Positions 26,534-34,948 of a stretch of DNA of 64,000 bases are shown here, one piece after another. A program made the position numbers and the translations under genes. The DNA is from Clostridiales bacterium 38-18 (GTDB lineage Bacteria > Bacillota > Clostridia > Peptostreptococcales > Acidaminobacteraceae), in contig MKTL01000001.1 of NCBI GenBank assembly GCA_001897605.1, positions 1 through 64,000 on the forward strand, written 5' to 3'. The notes under the pieces were generated by a model. It ran no database searches and was not told the origin of the DNA. It was given only the letters and a program-made list of their open reading frames with translations. The stretch's first letter is position 1. The number at the start of each line of letters is the position of its first letter.

Positions 26534-27823
26534 ATGGACGCTTTAAAAAAACTTGAAATCCTTGCGGATGCGGCTAAATACGATGTGTCATGTTCTTCTA
26601 GTGGCAGCGAGCGTAAATCAGTGAAGGGTGCACTTGGGAATGCAGCTTTACCTGGCATTTGTCATAGCTTTGCAGAGGATGGTAGGTGCATTTCGCTACT
26701 TAAAATACTATATACAAACAAATGCCTGTATGATTGCGCTTACTGTATCAATCGCGCGAGCAATCCCGATATGCAAAGAGCTGAATTCACGCCAGATGAG
26801 GTTGTGGATTTGACCATCAGTTTTTATAGAAGGAATTATATTGAAGGCTTATTTTTGAGCTCTGGTGTTGTGAGGTCGCCTGATTACACCATGGAGCAGC
26901 TTTTGGCGGTTGTAAAGCGTTTAAGAGAAAGAGAGCGGTTTAATGGCTATATCCACCTTAAAGGAATACCTGGAGCGGATCCTAAATTAATCGAACAGGC
27001 AGGCCTTTATGTGGATCGAATGAGTATCAATATTGAACTACCAACAACTAAAAGTCTAAGGCTTTTGGCGCCTGAAAAAAATAGAAATGAAATGATTGCG
27101 CCAATGCAGATGATAAAGGAAAGAATTGTTGAAAACAAATCATCCATTGTTCGATATAAACACACACCTGCTTTTGTGCCGGCAGGTCAAAGCACTCAGC
27201 TCATCGTAGGTGCGACAGATGAGGTTGACTATAAAATTATTAAGATATCTGAAGCGTTATATAACCGCATGTCTTTAAAACGCGTCTACTATTCTGCTTA
27301 TGTCCCCGTGGGTAAAAATGCTATAGTTTCTATGAATCACACAGATGCTTTGAAGCGAGAGCACCGTATCTATCAAGCGGACTGGCTTTTGAGATTTTAT
27401 GGGTTCACAGCAGATGAAATTCTGACCAAGGCGGATCCAAATCTTGACATGGAGATGGACCCGAAATGTCAATGGGCAGTAAGAAATCCACATCTGTTTC
27501 CGATGGAGGTAAATAAGGTAAGCCTATTAGAGCTACTTCGAGTTCCGGGGATTGGAAATGTTACAGCCAGACGAATTATGGCAGCTAGAAGATTTGGTCC
27601 TGTGGGATTTGATGCTTTAGTTAAAATGGGTGTCGTGATGAAACGTGCAAAGTATTTTGTTACTTGTAATGGAAAGTACTTTGGCGATATCGATTTAGAA
27701 CCAAGAAAGTTAAGAACTCTATTAATAGAACCGCCCAAAAAAGGGGCAAATCAACTGAAGCTTTTTGATCTATACCCGAATGTTTTTAACTCAGGAGGTG
27801 GTCATAGTGGTTTATCTATTTGA
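26534..27823 (+). CDS. Putative DNA modification/repair radical SAM protein (TIGR03916-like)
   Basis: A 429-residue radical SAM protein. The 4Fe-4S/SAM motif is Cys64-x3-Cys68-x2-Cys71 (CLYDCAYC), with further Cys at 20, 43 and 52. The C-terminal region has helix-hairpin-helix repeats (LLRVPGIGNVTARRIMAARRFG) of the DNA-binding kind. This architecture matches the family described as a putative DNA modification/repair protein linked to uracil-DNA-glycosylase-like partners; its reaction is not known to me. The ATG at 26534 follows TTGGAGG; the upstream TTG is rejected. Its end overlaps the next gene by 17 bases, and the promoter carries an SOS box, which supports a DNA-damage role. Confidence 0.85.
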   Translation: MDALKKLEILADAAKYDVSCSSSGSERKSVKGALGNAALPGICHSFAEDGRCISLLKILYTNKCLYDCAYCINRASNPDMQRAEFTPDEVVDLTISFYRRNYIEGLFLSSGVVRSPDYTMEQLLAVVKRLRERERFNGYIHLKGIPGADPKLIEQAGLYVDRMSINIELPTTKSLRLLAPEKNRNEMIAPMQMIKERIVENKSSIVRYKHTPAFVPAGQSTQLIVGATDEVDYKIIKISEALYNRMSLKRVYYSAYVPVGKNAIVSMNHTDALKREHRIYQADWLLRFYGFTADEILTKADPNLDMEMDPKCQWAVRNPHLFPMEVNKVSLLELLRVPGIGNVTARRIMAARRFGPVGFDALVKMGVVMKRAKYFVTCNGKYFGDIDLEPRKLRTLLIEPPKKGANQLKLFDLYPNVFNSGGGHSGLSI

Positions 27824-28553
27824 TGGTAGCTTTGAAGGTGCGCTTTCTGCGGTTTATGAGATGTTTTACGCCAAGGCAAATCCCGAAAAGGATATGATGT
27901 GCATTCGAACGCTTTATCAATACGATATATTTGATCAAGTTGTGGAATGCCATACTTCCTCGGAATATGCTGGAAAGGTGACCGCATCCATTATTGAAAC
28001 GTTTGGTGAAGAAGCATTTCGACGGATTGGATATGCATATCTGTCTGAGGATGAGCAGTTTGGGACCAAGCTGTTTAGAGCCTTAAAAAGAGCCTACAGG
28101 CTTGGAGGAAATGGTTTAGAGAACTTTTCTGATGAAGCTATTATGACGCTTTACAAATGCTACAACGCGGTAGCAAGAGAGTCTCATCGTATGATTGGTT
28201 TTATACGATTTGCTGAGCTTGATAAGGGCATATATTACAGCCAATTTGAGCCTACCTATGATCTGCTGGCGTTAGTAGTACCGCATTTTGTTGATCGCCT
28301 TGGCGATCAGCTCTGGGTGCTCCATGACACAAAGCGACGTAAAGCGGCCTTTTATAATAAGACAGATGTCCACTTTAGCGATTTAGACCCTGTGGAAGCA
28401 CTATACTATTCCAGTCGTGAGGCGCAATACCAAAAAATGTGGCAGGCTTACTTTGAACATATCGCAATTGACGAGCGCAAGGACAAACGTAGACATATTC
28501 ATATGATGCCTAAGAAATATTGGCAATTTTTAACTGAAAAAAACACTAAGTAA
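27807..28553 (+). CDS. DUF4130/TIGR03915 probable DNA metabolism protein
   Basis: A 248-residue protein read from GTG at 27807, with AGGAGGTGG 7-14 bases upstream inside the end of the radical-SAM gene; the overlap implies coupling. It begins VYLFDGSFEGALSAVYEMFYAK, typical of the family that always accompanies the radical SAM protein, and has conserved late segments HFVDRLGDQLWVLHDTKR and the C-terminal KKYWQFLTE. In many genomes this domain is fused to a uracil-DNA-glycosylase domain; here the glycosylase part is absent. The biochemical role is unknown; joint action with the radical SAM partner on damaged DNA is inference. Confidence 0.85.
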   Translation: MVYLFDGSFEGALSAVYEMFYAKANPEKDMMCIRTLYQYDIFDQVVECHTSSEYAGKVTASIIETFGEEAFRRIGYAYLSEDEQFGTKLFRALKRAYRLGGNGLENFSDEAIMTLYKCYNAVARESHRMIGFIRFAELDKGIYYSQFEPTYDLLALVVPHFVDRLGDQLWVLHDTKRRKAAFYNKTDVHFSDLDPVEALYYSSREAQYQKMWQAYFEHIAIDERKDKRRHIHMMPKKYWQFLTEKNTK

Positions 28554-28569
28554 ATTTTTACTAAAATAA

Positions 28570-28597
28570 TTGATTTTATTAACTGATGTGATATGAT
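28570..28597 (+). promoter_or_regulatory. Promoter of the gal operon
   Basis: TTGATT (28570-28575), 16-base spacer, TATGAT (28592-28597), about 40 bases before galE. No CcpA cre site or GalR palindrome was evident. Confidence 0.5.
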
Positions 28598-28638
28598 AGT
28601 CTTAAGAACTCGAATCTATTTGGATAAAGGAGAATCAT

Positions 28639-29625
28639 ATGATATTGGTTTTAGGAGGCGCAGGCTATATCGGTAGCCATGCAGTAAGACAACTGATCCA
28701 AGCTGGAGAGTCGGTCATCGTTGTCGATAATTTAGAAACAGGTCATAAAGAAGCGATTCATGATAAAGCAAAATTCTACTTAGTTGATATAAGAGATGAA
28801 GCAGCGCTCAGGGAAGTTTTTATACAAAATAAGATTGAAGCAGTTATGCATTTTTGTGCAAATTCACTAGTGGGTGAGTCTGTGTATAAGCCTATTAAGT
28901 ATTTTGACAATAACGTTGGTGGCGCAATTAATGTCTTAAAGGTGATGAAGGAATTTAATGTCGATAAGATTGTCTTTTCTTCCACCGCTGCGGTCTATGG
29001 AGAGCCAGATCAAGTGCCTATTTTAGAAGCTAGCAAAACAGACCCTACAAACCCATACGGCGCTTCAAAGCTAATGATGGAAAATATGTTTAAGTGGGCA
29101 GATCAAGCGCACGGGATCAGATATGTTTCACTAAGATATTTCAATGTCGCGGGTGCAGATGAAACCGGTGAAATTGGTGAAGCGCATGGCGTTGAGACAC
29201 ATTTAATTCCGTTGGTACTTCAAGTACCATTGGGTCAAAGAGAGTTTATTACCGTATTTGGGGATGACTATCCAACAAAGGACGGAACTTGTATCCGAGA
29301 TTATATACATGTAATTGATTTAATTGATGCACATATTAAAGCGCTCAACTATCTTAGAAATAATGGTAAGAGCGATGTGTTTAACCTCGGAAGTGGCGAG
29401 GGATTTTCAGTTAAAGAGATTATTGAAGTGGCGAGAAAGGTAACCGGACATCCTATACCTGAAAAAATTGATGTACGTCGTGCAGGTGACCCTTCGACCT
29501 TAATTGCATCTTCAGAAAAAGCAAAGTCAGTGTTAAATTGGAATCCAAAATATACTAAAGTTGAGACGATAATATCTGATGCATGGCGGTTCCATCTGTC
29601 ACATCCAAATGGATATAAAGCGTAG
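28639..29625 (+). CDS. galE: UDP-glucose 4-epimerase
   Basis: A 328-residue short-chain dehydrogenase-type epimerase interconverting UDP-galactose and UDP-glucose with bound NAD. VLGGAGYIGSH is the NAD-binding Gly-rich loop; the catalytic Ser/Tyr/Lys appear in SSTAAVYG and NPYGASKLMMENM. Length is normal. RBS AAAGGAG. First gene of a four-gene Leloir operon galE-galK-galT-galM. The UDP-glucose it makes could also supply cell-wall sugars. Confidence 0.96.
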   Translation: MILVLGGAGYIGSHAVRQLIQAGESVIVVDNLETGHKEAIHDKAKFYLVDIRDEAALREVFIQNKIEAVMHFCANSLVGESVYKPIKYFDNNVGGAINVLKVMKEFNVDKIVFSSTAAVYGEPDQVPILEASKTDPTNPYGASKLMMENMFKWADQAHGIRYVSLRYFNVAGADETGEIGEAHGVETHLIPLVLQVPLGQREFITVFGDDYPTKDGTCIRDYIHVIDLIDAHIKALNYLRNNGKSDVFNLGSGEGFSVKEIIEVARKVTGHPIPEKIDVRRAGDPSTLIASSEKAKSVLNWNPKYTKVETIISDAWRFHLSHPNGYKA

Positions 29626-29637
29626 TGGAGGACGGAT

Positions 29638-30810
29638 ATGAAGGAACAAATGAGTTTAGAATTTTTGAACAGCTATACTGCTGCTTCCGAAGCGTTTTAT
29701 TTTTCACCCGGCAGAGTCAATTTGATTGGCGAACATATCGATTACAATGGTGGAATGGTTTTACCTGTTGCGATCAACCTAGGTACCTATGCCTTAGTTC
29801 GACCTAGAACCGATACTAAGGTAAGACTAAAATCATTAAATTTTGAATCTCTTGGCGTGTTAAGCTTTGACTTGAATTCGATTCAATATGATGCGACATT
29901 GGATTGGGCGAATTACCCAATGGGTGTCTTGTATACGCTTCAGTCCAAAGGCTATCAGACTACCTTTGGTTTTGATCTTCTATTTTACGGTGATTTACCA
30001 AATGGTGCGGGTCTTTCTTCCTCAGCATCGATTGAGGTTCTAATGGCAACTATAGCCAATGATTATTACGAGCTTGGACTTAGTGGTGTAGAGATTGCGA
30101 AGCTTTGTCAGCTTTCAGAGAATCAATTTAACGGTGTAAATTGTGGCATAATGGATCAGTTTTCTATCGCCATGGGTAAAAAGGATCATGCAATAATGCT
30201 GAATTGTGATACGTTGGATTACACTTATGTCCCAGCAACACTAGGAGATTATAGAATCGTTATCATCAATACCAATAAAAAACGCGGGTTAGTAGACTCA
30301 GAGTATAATCAACGTAGAACTGAGTGTGAGACAGCATTTGGTCTATTAAAATCGAACTACAAAAAAAGACCAATTACTTCTTTGTGTGATATGACGCCAA
30401 AAGAATTCATTGAGGTTTCAGAGGTGCTTGAGGCAAGCTCAGTCTACAAGCGAGCGATACATGCCATCCAAGAGAACTTTAGAACCAAGAGCAGCAAGGC
30501 AGAGCTTACAGATGGCAATTTGTTGGCGTTTGGTGAGTGGATGTACAGCTCACATGAGTCATTAAAGAACAGCTTTGAGGTCAGTTGCTATGAACTCGAT
30601 ACAGTAGTTGAATTAAGTAGAAAGGAACGTGGTGTTATTGGTGCTAGAATGACAGGCGCTGGCTTTGGCGGCTGTGCGATTGCGCTGGTTCATAAGGATC
30701 ACATTGCAGACTATGAGACAAATATTTCGAAACAATACAAAGCGCTTACTGGCATAGATGCTTCATTTTATGTTGCGCGAATCTCAGGAGGAACTGCTCG
30801 TGTTGAATAA
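29638..30810 (+). CDS. galK: Galactokinase
   Basis: A 390-residue GHMP kinase phosphorylating alpha-D-galactose at C1. Signature PGRVNLIGEHIDYNGGMVLP, ATP loop LPNGAGLSSSASIEV, and GARMTGAGFGGCAIALV near the C-terminus are all intact. RBS GGAGG sits before the ATG, 12 bases after galE. Its end overlaps galT by 11 bases. Confidence 0.96.
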   Translation: MKEQMSLEFLNSYTAASEAFYFSPGRVNLIGEHIDYNGGMVLPVAINLGTYALVRPRTDTKVRLKSLNFESLGVLSFDLNSIQYDATLDWANYPMGVLYTLQSKGYQTTFGFDLLFYGDLPNGAGLSSSASIEVLMATIANDYYELGLSGVEIAKLCQLSENQFNGVNCGIMDQFSIAMGKKDHAIMLNCDTLDYTYVPATLGDYRIVIINTNKKRGLVDSEYNQRRTECETAFGLLKSNYKKRPITSLCDMTPKEFIEVSEVLEASSVYKRAIHAIQENFRTKSSKAELTDGNLLAFGEWMYSSHESLKNSFEVSCYELDTVVELSRKERGVIGARMTGAGFGGCAIALVHKDHIADYETNISKQYKALTGIDASFYVARISGGTARVE

Positions 30811-32341
30811 ATTATTGATAGACGTTGAGGGTCTTATCCGTTTTGGACTTGAGCATCGAATGATTAATGAGCTAGATGTTGAAGTCGTTAGAAATCTGTT
30901 TTGGAAAAGACTAAATGCAGTCGCTGATATTGACGAGGTGTTAATGGCTGAGGTGCCTTCGCTAGGGGTATATGAGCTTTTAAACAGCATCACAGCATCT
31001 GCAAACGAAATTGGAGAGCCACTAGAATATTCCTATCAGGTTGAACAGTTTCAAGCAGAGCTAATGAGTTATATGATGCCACGGAATTCAGAAGTTAACC
31101 GTATTTTTTGGTCACTACACCATGCGGATCCAAAGTTTGCAACTGAGTATTTTTATTCTTTATCAAATGCGTCTACTTATATTAGAATGGACCGCGTCAG
31201 TAAAAATATCAGCTGGGTTACAGAAACACCGTATGGCTGCATGGATATAACCATTAATATTTCTAAGCCAGAAAAGGACCCTAAAGAAATTGCATTAGCA
31301 AAGACTTTACCGCCCTCTGTATACCCTAAATGCTTACTCTGCGTGGATAATGCTGGCTATCAGGGGAATATTAATCATCCGGCAAGACACAATCATAGAA
31401 TTATCGAGATGAATCTACAAAATGAGCCATGGTATCTACAGTATTCACCTTATGTGTATTACAATGAACACGCGATTGTATTGTGTCGTGAGCATCGCGA
31501 TATGAAAATAGATCGAAACACGTTCGTTAGGCTGTGCGATTTTGTTGATTTGGTACCACACTATTTTATTGGATCAAATGCTGATCTTCACACGGTTGGT
31601 GGCTCAATATTAACGCATGATCATTATCAGGCAGGAAACTATGAGATGCCAATGATGCGAGCAGAGGTATATGAGACTATCAGATTAAAAGAAATGGAAG
31701 ACGTTGCTTACGATATATTGAAATGGCCACTTTCTGTTGTAAGATTGAGAAGCAAGAGCAGAGAGCATATCATAGAGGCCTCTTCAGCATTGCTTCATAA
31801 ATGGATCGGTTATTCCGATGAACGCTATGAGCTCTTTGCTCATACCAACGAACGCCATAACACAGTTACGCCTATTCTAAGAAAATTGAACGGTGAGTAT
31901 GAGATGTATCTCGCACTAAGAAACAATAGGAAGACAGACCAACATCCTGATGGCATCTTTCATCCACACACTGAGCATCATCATATTAAAAAAGAGAATA
32001 TTGGATTGATCGAGGTAATGGGGTTAGCGGTGCTACCAGCTCGACTTGCTAGTGAGCTTGATCAGTTAAAGATGGAGCTTACGAGTGCTTGGGACACTGA
32101 ACGTTCAAAGTTAGGCGATGTGATTTTTTCAGAAACAACTAGAAAGCATGAGCCATGGATCCAAGAGATCCGTACTGAGATTGTTGACTTGTTTTCAAAT
32201 CAGGCGAATATATCAGTAATGGATCAGTCAATATCTGATTTCTTGAAGGCTCAGGTAGGTAAAAAATTTGAACTTGCTCTAAGAGACTCTGGTATCTATA
32301 AGGAGCATTATGATGGTATTGGTGATTTTTTAAAGGCTTAG
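30800..32341 (+). CDS. galT: UDP-glucose-hexose-1-phosphate uridylyltransferase, Firmicutes (class II) type
   Basis: A 513-residue class II GalT exchanging UMP between UDP-glucose and galactose 1-phosphate. GTG at 30800 is chosen because AGGAGG (30786-30791) lies 8 bases upstream inside galK; the frame is open further upstream without a ribosome site. Conserved stretches include NHPARHNHRIIEMNL, GSNADLHTVGGSILTHDHYQAG (probable active-site His region) and DGIFHPHTEHHHIKKENIG. This family is not alignable by eye to the ~350-residue E. coli GalT, which is expected for Lactobacillus/Clostridium enzymes. Confidence 0.93.
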   Translation: MLNKLLIDVEGLIRFGLEHRMINELDVEVVRNLFWKRLNAVADIDEVLMAEVPSLGVYELLNSITASANEIGEPLEYSYQVEQFQAELMSYMMPRNSEVNRIFWSLHHADPKFATEYFYSLSNASTYIRMDRVSKNISWVTETPYGCMDITINISKPEKDPKEIALAKTLPPSVYPKCLLCVDNAGYQGNINHPARHNHRIIEMNLQNEPWYLQYSPYVYYNEHAIVLCREHRDMKIDRNTFVRLCDFVDLVPHYFIGSNADLHTVGGSILTHDHYQAGNYEMPMMRAEVYETIRLKEMEDVAYDILKWPLSVVRLRSKSREHIIEASSALLHKWIGYSDERYELFAHTNERHNTVTPILRKLNGEYEMYLALRNNRKTDQHPDGIFHPHTEHHHIKKENIGLIEVMGLAVLPARLASELDQLKMELTSAWDTERSKLGDVIFSETTRKHEPWIQEIRTEIVDLFSNQANISVMDQSISDFLKAQVGKKFELALRDSGIYKEHYDGIGDFLKA

Positions 32342-32362
32342 GCGATAGGCTTGGAGGCTAAG

Positions 32363-33361
32363 ATGGACATAAAGATGGGAAAAGAGGAAACGCTTAGTAA
32401 ATTGCTTGATTTACCAATTGAATGGATTGAATTAAGCAATAACCAAGGTATGTCTGCAAGGTTTTTAAATTATGGTGCTATCTTATTGTCTTTAATGGTA
32501 CCAGATGCATTAGGTTTAAGTGAAAACGTGGTTATGACTTATGATGACCCAAAGGATTTCATAAAGAACCCCTTATATTTAAACGCTGTTATTGGTCCGA
32601 ATGCCGGTCGATTAAGTGAAGGACAGCTTAAGATTTGTGATAGGGTCTTTAGTCTTCCCGTGGATCGCTTGGGCAATAATCTGCACAGTGGACAAGAGGG
32701 ACTTCACCAGCAGCTTTGGATGATTACCGGTGAAATGGTATCTAATGAAGCATGTAGTGTCGTATTAAAGTATGTACATGGACATTTGCAAGGCGGCTAT
32801 CCTGGTAATATCGTATTTGAATTGGCTATTGAGCTAAATGATGATAATGAACTAAAGGTGACACATCGTGCGCTTGCAGATCGTGACTGTCATATCAATA
32901 CGACCAATCATACTTACTTTAATCTTTCTGGAAACGAAAAGCACAAAATAGACGAACATTTGCTGTTTGTAAATGCGGATTACTTTTATAATTTGGATGA
33001 AAAAAACTGTCCAATACAAGAGAAGGTTCATGTGAAGGGTTCTGCCTTTGACTTCAGACAGCTGACCCCTATTTTAAGCGCTTATAAAAGTAAGTACAGT
33101 GGTATTGACCATCCTTTTTCTCTCGATGACGCAATAGATAAAGGAATGCCTCAAGTGATTTACAAGGATCCTGTTTCAGGCAGAGTGCTTGAAATTACAA
33201 CTAATCAATCGGATGTTGTCATATATACGAATAACATTTCATATAAGAATCACTATGGTATATGCTTCGAAGCACAAAAATGTCCCAATACGTTGAATAT
33301 TGTAGACGCGGGGATAAAGTACGTCAATGAAATCAAATATGCCTTTAAAATTCAAAAATAG
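32363..33361 (+). CDS. galM: Aldose 1-epimerase (mutarotase)
   Basis: A 332-residue beta-sandwich enzyme converting beta- to alpha-D-galactose for GalK. Family motifs: GPNAGRLSEG, NNLHSGQEGLHQQLW, the catalytic His in NTTNHTYFNLSGN, GIDHPFSL and the catalytic Glu in GICFEAQKCPN. The ATG at 32363 is preferred over TTG at 32351 because GGAGG lies between them. Last gene of the gal operon; a strong terminator follows. Confidence 0.93.
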   Translation: MDIKMGKEETLSKLLDLPIEWIELSNNQGMSARFLNYGAILLSLMVPDALGLSENVVMTYDDPKDFIKNPLYLNAVIGPNAGRLSEGQLKICDRVFSLPVDRLGNNLHSGQEGLHQQLWMITGEMVSNEACSVVLKYVHGHLQGGYPGNIVFELAIELNDDNELKVTHRALADRDCHINTTNHTYFNLSGNEKHKIDEHLLFVNADYFYNLDEKNCPIQEKVHVKGSAFDFRQLTPILSAYKSKYSGIDHPFSLDDAIDKGMPQVIYKDPVSGRVLEITTNQSDVVIYTNNISYKNHYGICFEAQKCPNTLNIVDAGIKYVNEIKYAFKIQK

Positions 33362-33391
33362 GTAAGCCCATTCCATATAATATTTTAGTGC

Positions 33392-33420
33392 AAACACCCT
33401 CTGTAAGAGGGTGTTTTTTT
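33392..33420 (+). terminator. Rho-independent terminator after galM
   Basis: Stem AAACACCCTCT (33392-33402) / AGAGGGTGTTT (33406-33416) with a 3-base loop and T-run. Confidence 0.92.
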
Positions 33421-33458
33421 ATCGGTACAATTATGAATATTAAATTTATTTAGTACAA

Positions 33459-33553
33459 AAATATTCGTATTTTATCTTGACGCAAGACTGAATCTTCTAT
33501 ATTATTTGTATATACGAATAAACCTTTAAAAAGCATAAAAAACATTCGGATTT
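33459..33553 (+). promoter_or_regulatory. purE operon promoter with PurBox-like repeats
   Basis: Promoter TTGACG (33477-33482), 17-base spacer, TATTAT (33500-33505). Box A at 33510-33523 (ATATACGAATAAAC) and inverted box B at 33540-33553 (reverse complement AAATCCGAATGTTT) are separated by exactly 16 bases, the arrangement of Bacillus PurR PurBoxes (AWWWCCGAACWWT). A third copy, 33459-33472, lies inverted upstream of the -35; with box A it forms a perfect 9-bp inverted repeat TATTCGTAT/ATACGAATA around the promoter. Repression by a PurR-type protein sensing PRPP is inferred. Confidence 0.65.
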
Positions 33554-33564
33554 CAGGAGGCGTT

Positions 33565-34050
33565 ATGAAAGTTGCTATTCTAATGGGCAGCGATTCGGAT
33601 TTTCCAGTTGTTGAACGTTGTATAGGTATTTTAAAAAAGTTTGATGTGGAAGTAGTTGCAAGAGTTTTATCTGCGCACAGAACGCCACACTTAGCCGTTG
33701 AGTTTGCTATGAACGCCGAGGCAGACGGGGTTGAAGTTATTATTGGTGCCGCTGGAAAAGCAGCACACTTACCTGGTGTTATTGCAGGTGTAACGACACT
33801 ACCTGTAATCGGTATTCCAATCAAATCATCCACGCTAGACGGTCTAGACTCACTCCTTTCAATCGTGCAAATGCCAAGTGGCATTCCAGTTGCGACAGTT
33901 GCTGTAGATGGTGCTGAAAATGCAGGTCTACTAGCAGTACAAATCCTATCTGTTAAATACCCTGAACTAAGAGAAAAAATGAGAGCATATAAATCAGAGA
34001 TGGCTGAAGCGGTTTTAAAGAAAGACGCTGCGATTCAATCTCGTTATTAA
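33565..34050 (+). CDS. purE: N5-carboxyaminoimidazole ribonucleotide mutase, class I PurE
   Basis: A 161-residue enzyme forming CAIR in purine synthesis. MGSDSDFPVVERC and VLSAHRTPHLAVEFA, then GAAGKAAHLPGVIAG and the GIPVATVAVDGAENAGLLAVQIL segment, are the class I PurE signature. No purK follows; either it is elsewhere or uncatalysed carbamate supply is used. RBS AGGAGG. First gene of the purECFMNHD operon. Confidence 0.96.
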   Translation: MKVAILMGSDSDFPVVERCIGILKKFDVEVVARVLSAHRTPHLAVEFAMNAEADGVEVIIGAAGKAAHLPGVIAGVTTLPVIGIPIKSSTLDGLDSLLSIVQMPSGIPVATVAVDGAENAGLLAVQILSVKYPELREKMRAYKSEMAEAVLKKDAAIQSRY

Positions 34051-34055
34051 TTATT

Positions 34056-34080
34056 AAGCTTGTGGCTATGCTACAAGCTT
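34056..34080 (+). repeat. Strong hairpin between purE and purC
   Basis: AAGCTTGTGGC (34056-34066) pairs over 11 bp (one G-U) with GCTACAAGCTT (34070-34080), loop TAT. No T-run follows, so termination is unlikely; processing or differential mRNA stability is possible. The arm contains the GCTTGTGG word seen in other intergenic spaces here. Confidence 0.5.
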
Positions 34081-34225
34081 ATATCTGCTTATAAAGCAAA
34101 AGTCAGGTTTTATAGCCTATATTTGTTTTTATTGATAGCAGTTCTACGTAAGATTTGTTTATGTCATTCAGTTAATACTGAAGGTGGCAACAAGTAGGGT
34201 AAGAATAAAATTTATGGAGGTTCAT

Positions 34226-34930
34226 ATGAACAAGTTAGAGCAACTTTATGAAGGTAAAGCTAAGAAGGTTTTTAAAACAGAGAATGAAAATTACTATATA
34301 GTAGAATACAAAGATGATGCCACAGCATTTAACGGTGAGAAAAAGGGTACGATCGTTGATAAAGGTGTTGTTAATAATAAAATGAGTGCGCTTTTATTTA
34401 AAATGCTTGAAGAACAAGGCATTCCAACACACTTTGAAAAATTACTTTCAGATAGAGAGCAATATGTTAAAGCGGTTACAATCCTACCACTTGAGGTCAT
34501 CGTTAGAAACGTAGCAGCTGGTTCACTTGCTAAAAGACTGGGTCTTGAAGAAGGCGTCGTAATGAAGGAAACGGTTTTAGAGTTCTGTTACAAGGACGAT
34601 GCACTTGGTGATCCAATGATCAATGACTATCACATCTATGCTATGGCATTTGCGACACGTGAGCAAGTTGAAAAAATCAAGGAAATGGCTCTAAAAATCA
34701 ACACGATTTTAGTAGAGTTCTTCTTAGCACATGGCTTAAAGCTAATTGACTTTAAACTTGAATTCGGTCTATTTAAAGGGGAAGTTATCTTGGCAGATGA
34801 GATTTCACCAGATACTTGCAGACTTTGGGATGCAGAAACAAACAAAAAAATGGATAAAGACCGTTTTAGAAGAGATCTTGGCGATGTAGAGCAAACTTAT
34901 CAAGAGGTTTTAAGTAGAATTCAAGCCTAA
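34226..34930 (+). CDS. purC: SAICAR synthetase
   Basis: A 234-residue enzyme joining CAIR and aspartate. [57 protein letters not shown] and DFKLEFGLF...[12 protein letters not shown] are diagnostic. The ATG at 34226 follows ATGGAGG; the longer frame from 34184 lacks a ribosome site. A 175-base gap with a hairpin separates it from purE. Confidence 0.96.
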   Translation: MNKLEQLYEGKAKKVFKTENENYYIVEYKDDATAFNGEKKGTIVDKGVVNNKMSALLFKMLEEQGIPTHFEKLLSDREQYVKAVTILPLEVIVRNVAAGSLAKRLGLEEGVVMKETVLEFCYKDDALGDPMINDYHIYAMAFATREQVEKIKEMALKINTILVEFFLAHGLKLIDFKLEFGLFKGEVILADEISPDTCRLWDAETNKKMDKDRFRRDLGDVEQTYQEVLSRIQA

Positions 34931-34948
34931 TTAGGTGGAGGCATATTA

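Noticed and set aside
34170-34200. T-box-like GGTGGCAACA stretch ahead of purC
   Set aside because: It lacks the full T-box sequence, specifier stems and terminator, and purC is not an amino-acid gene.
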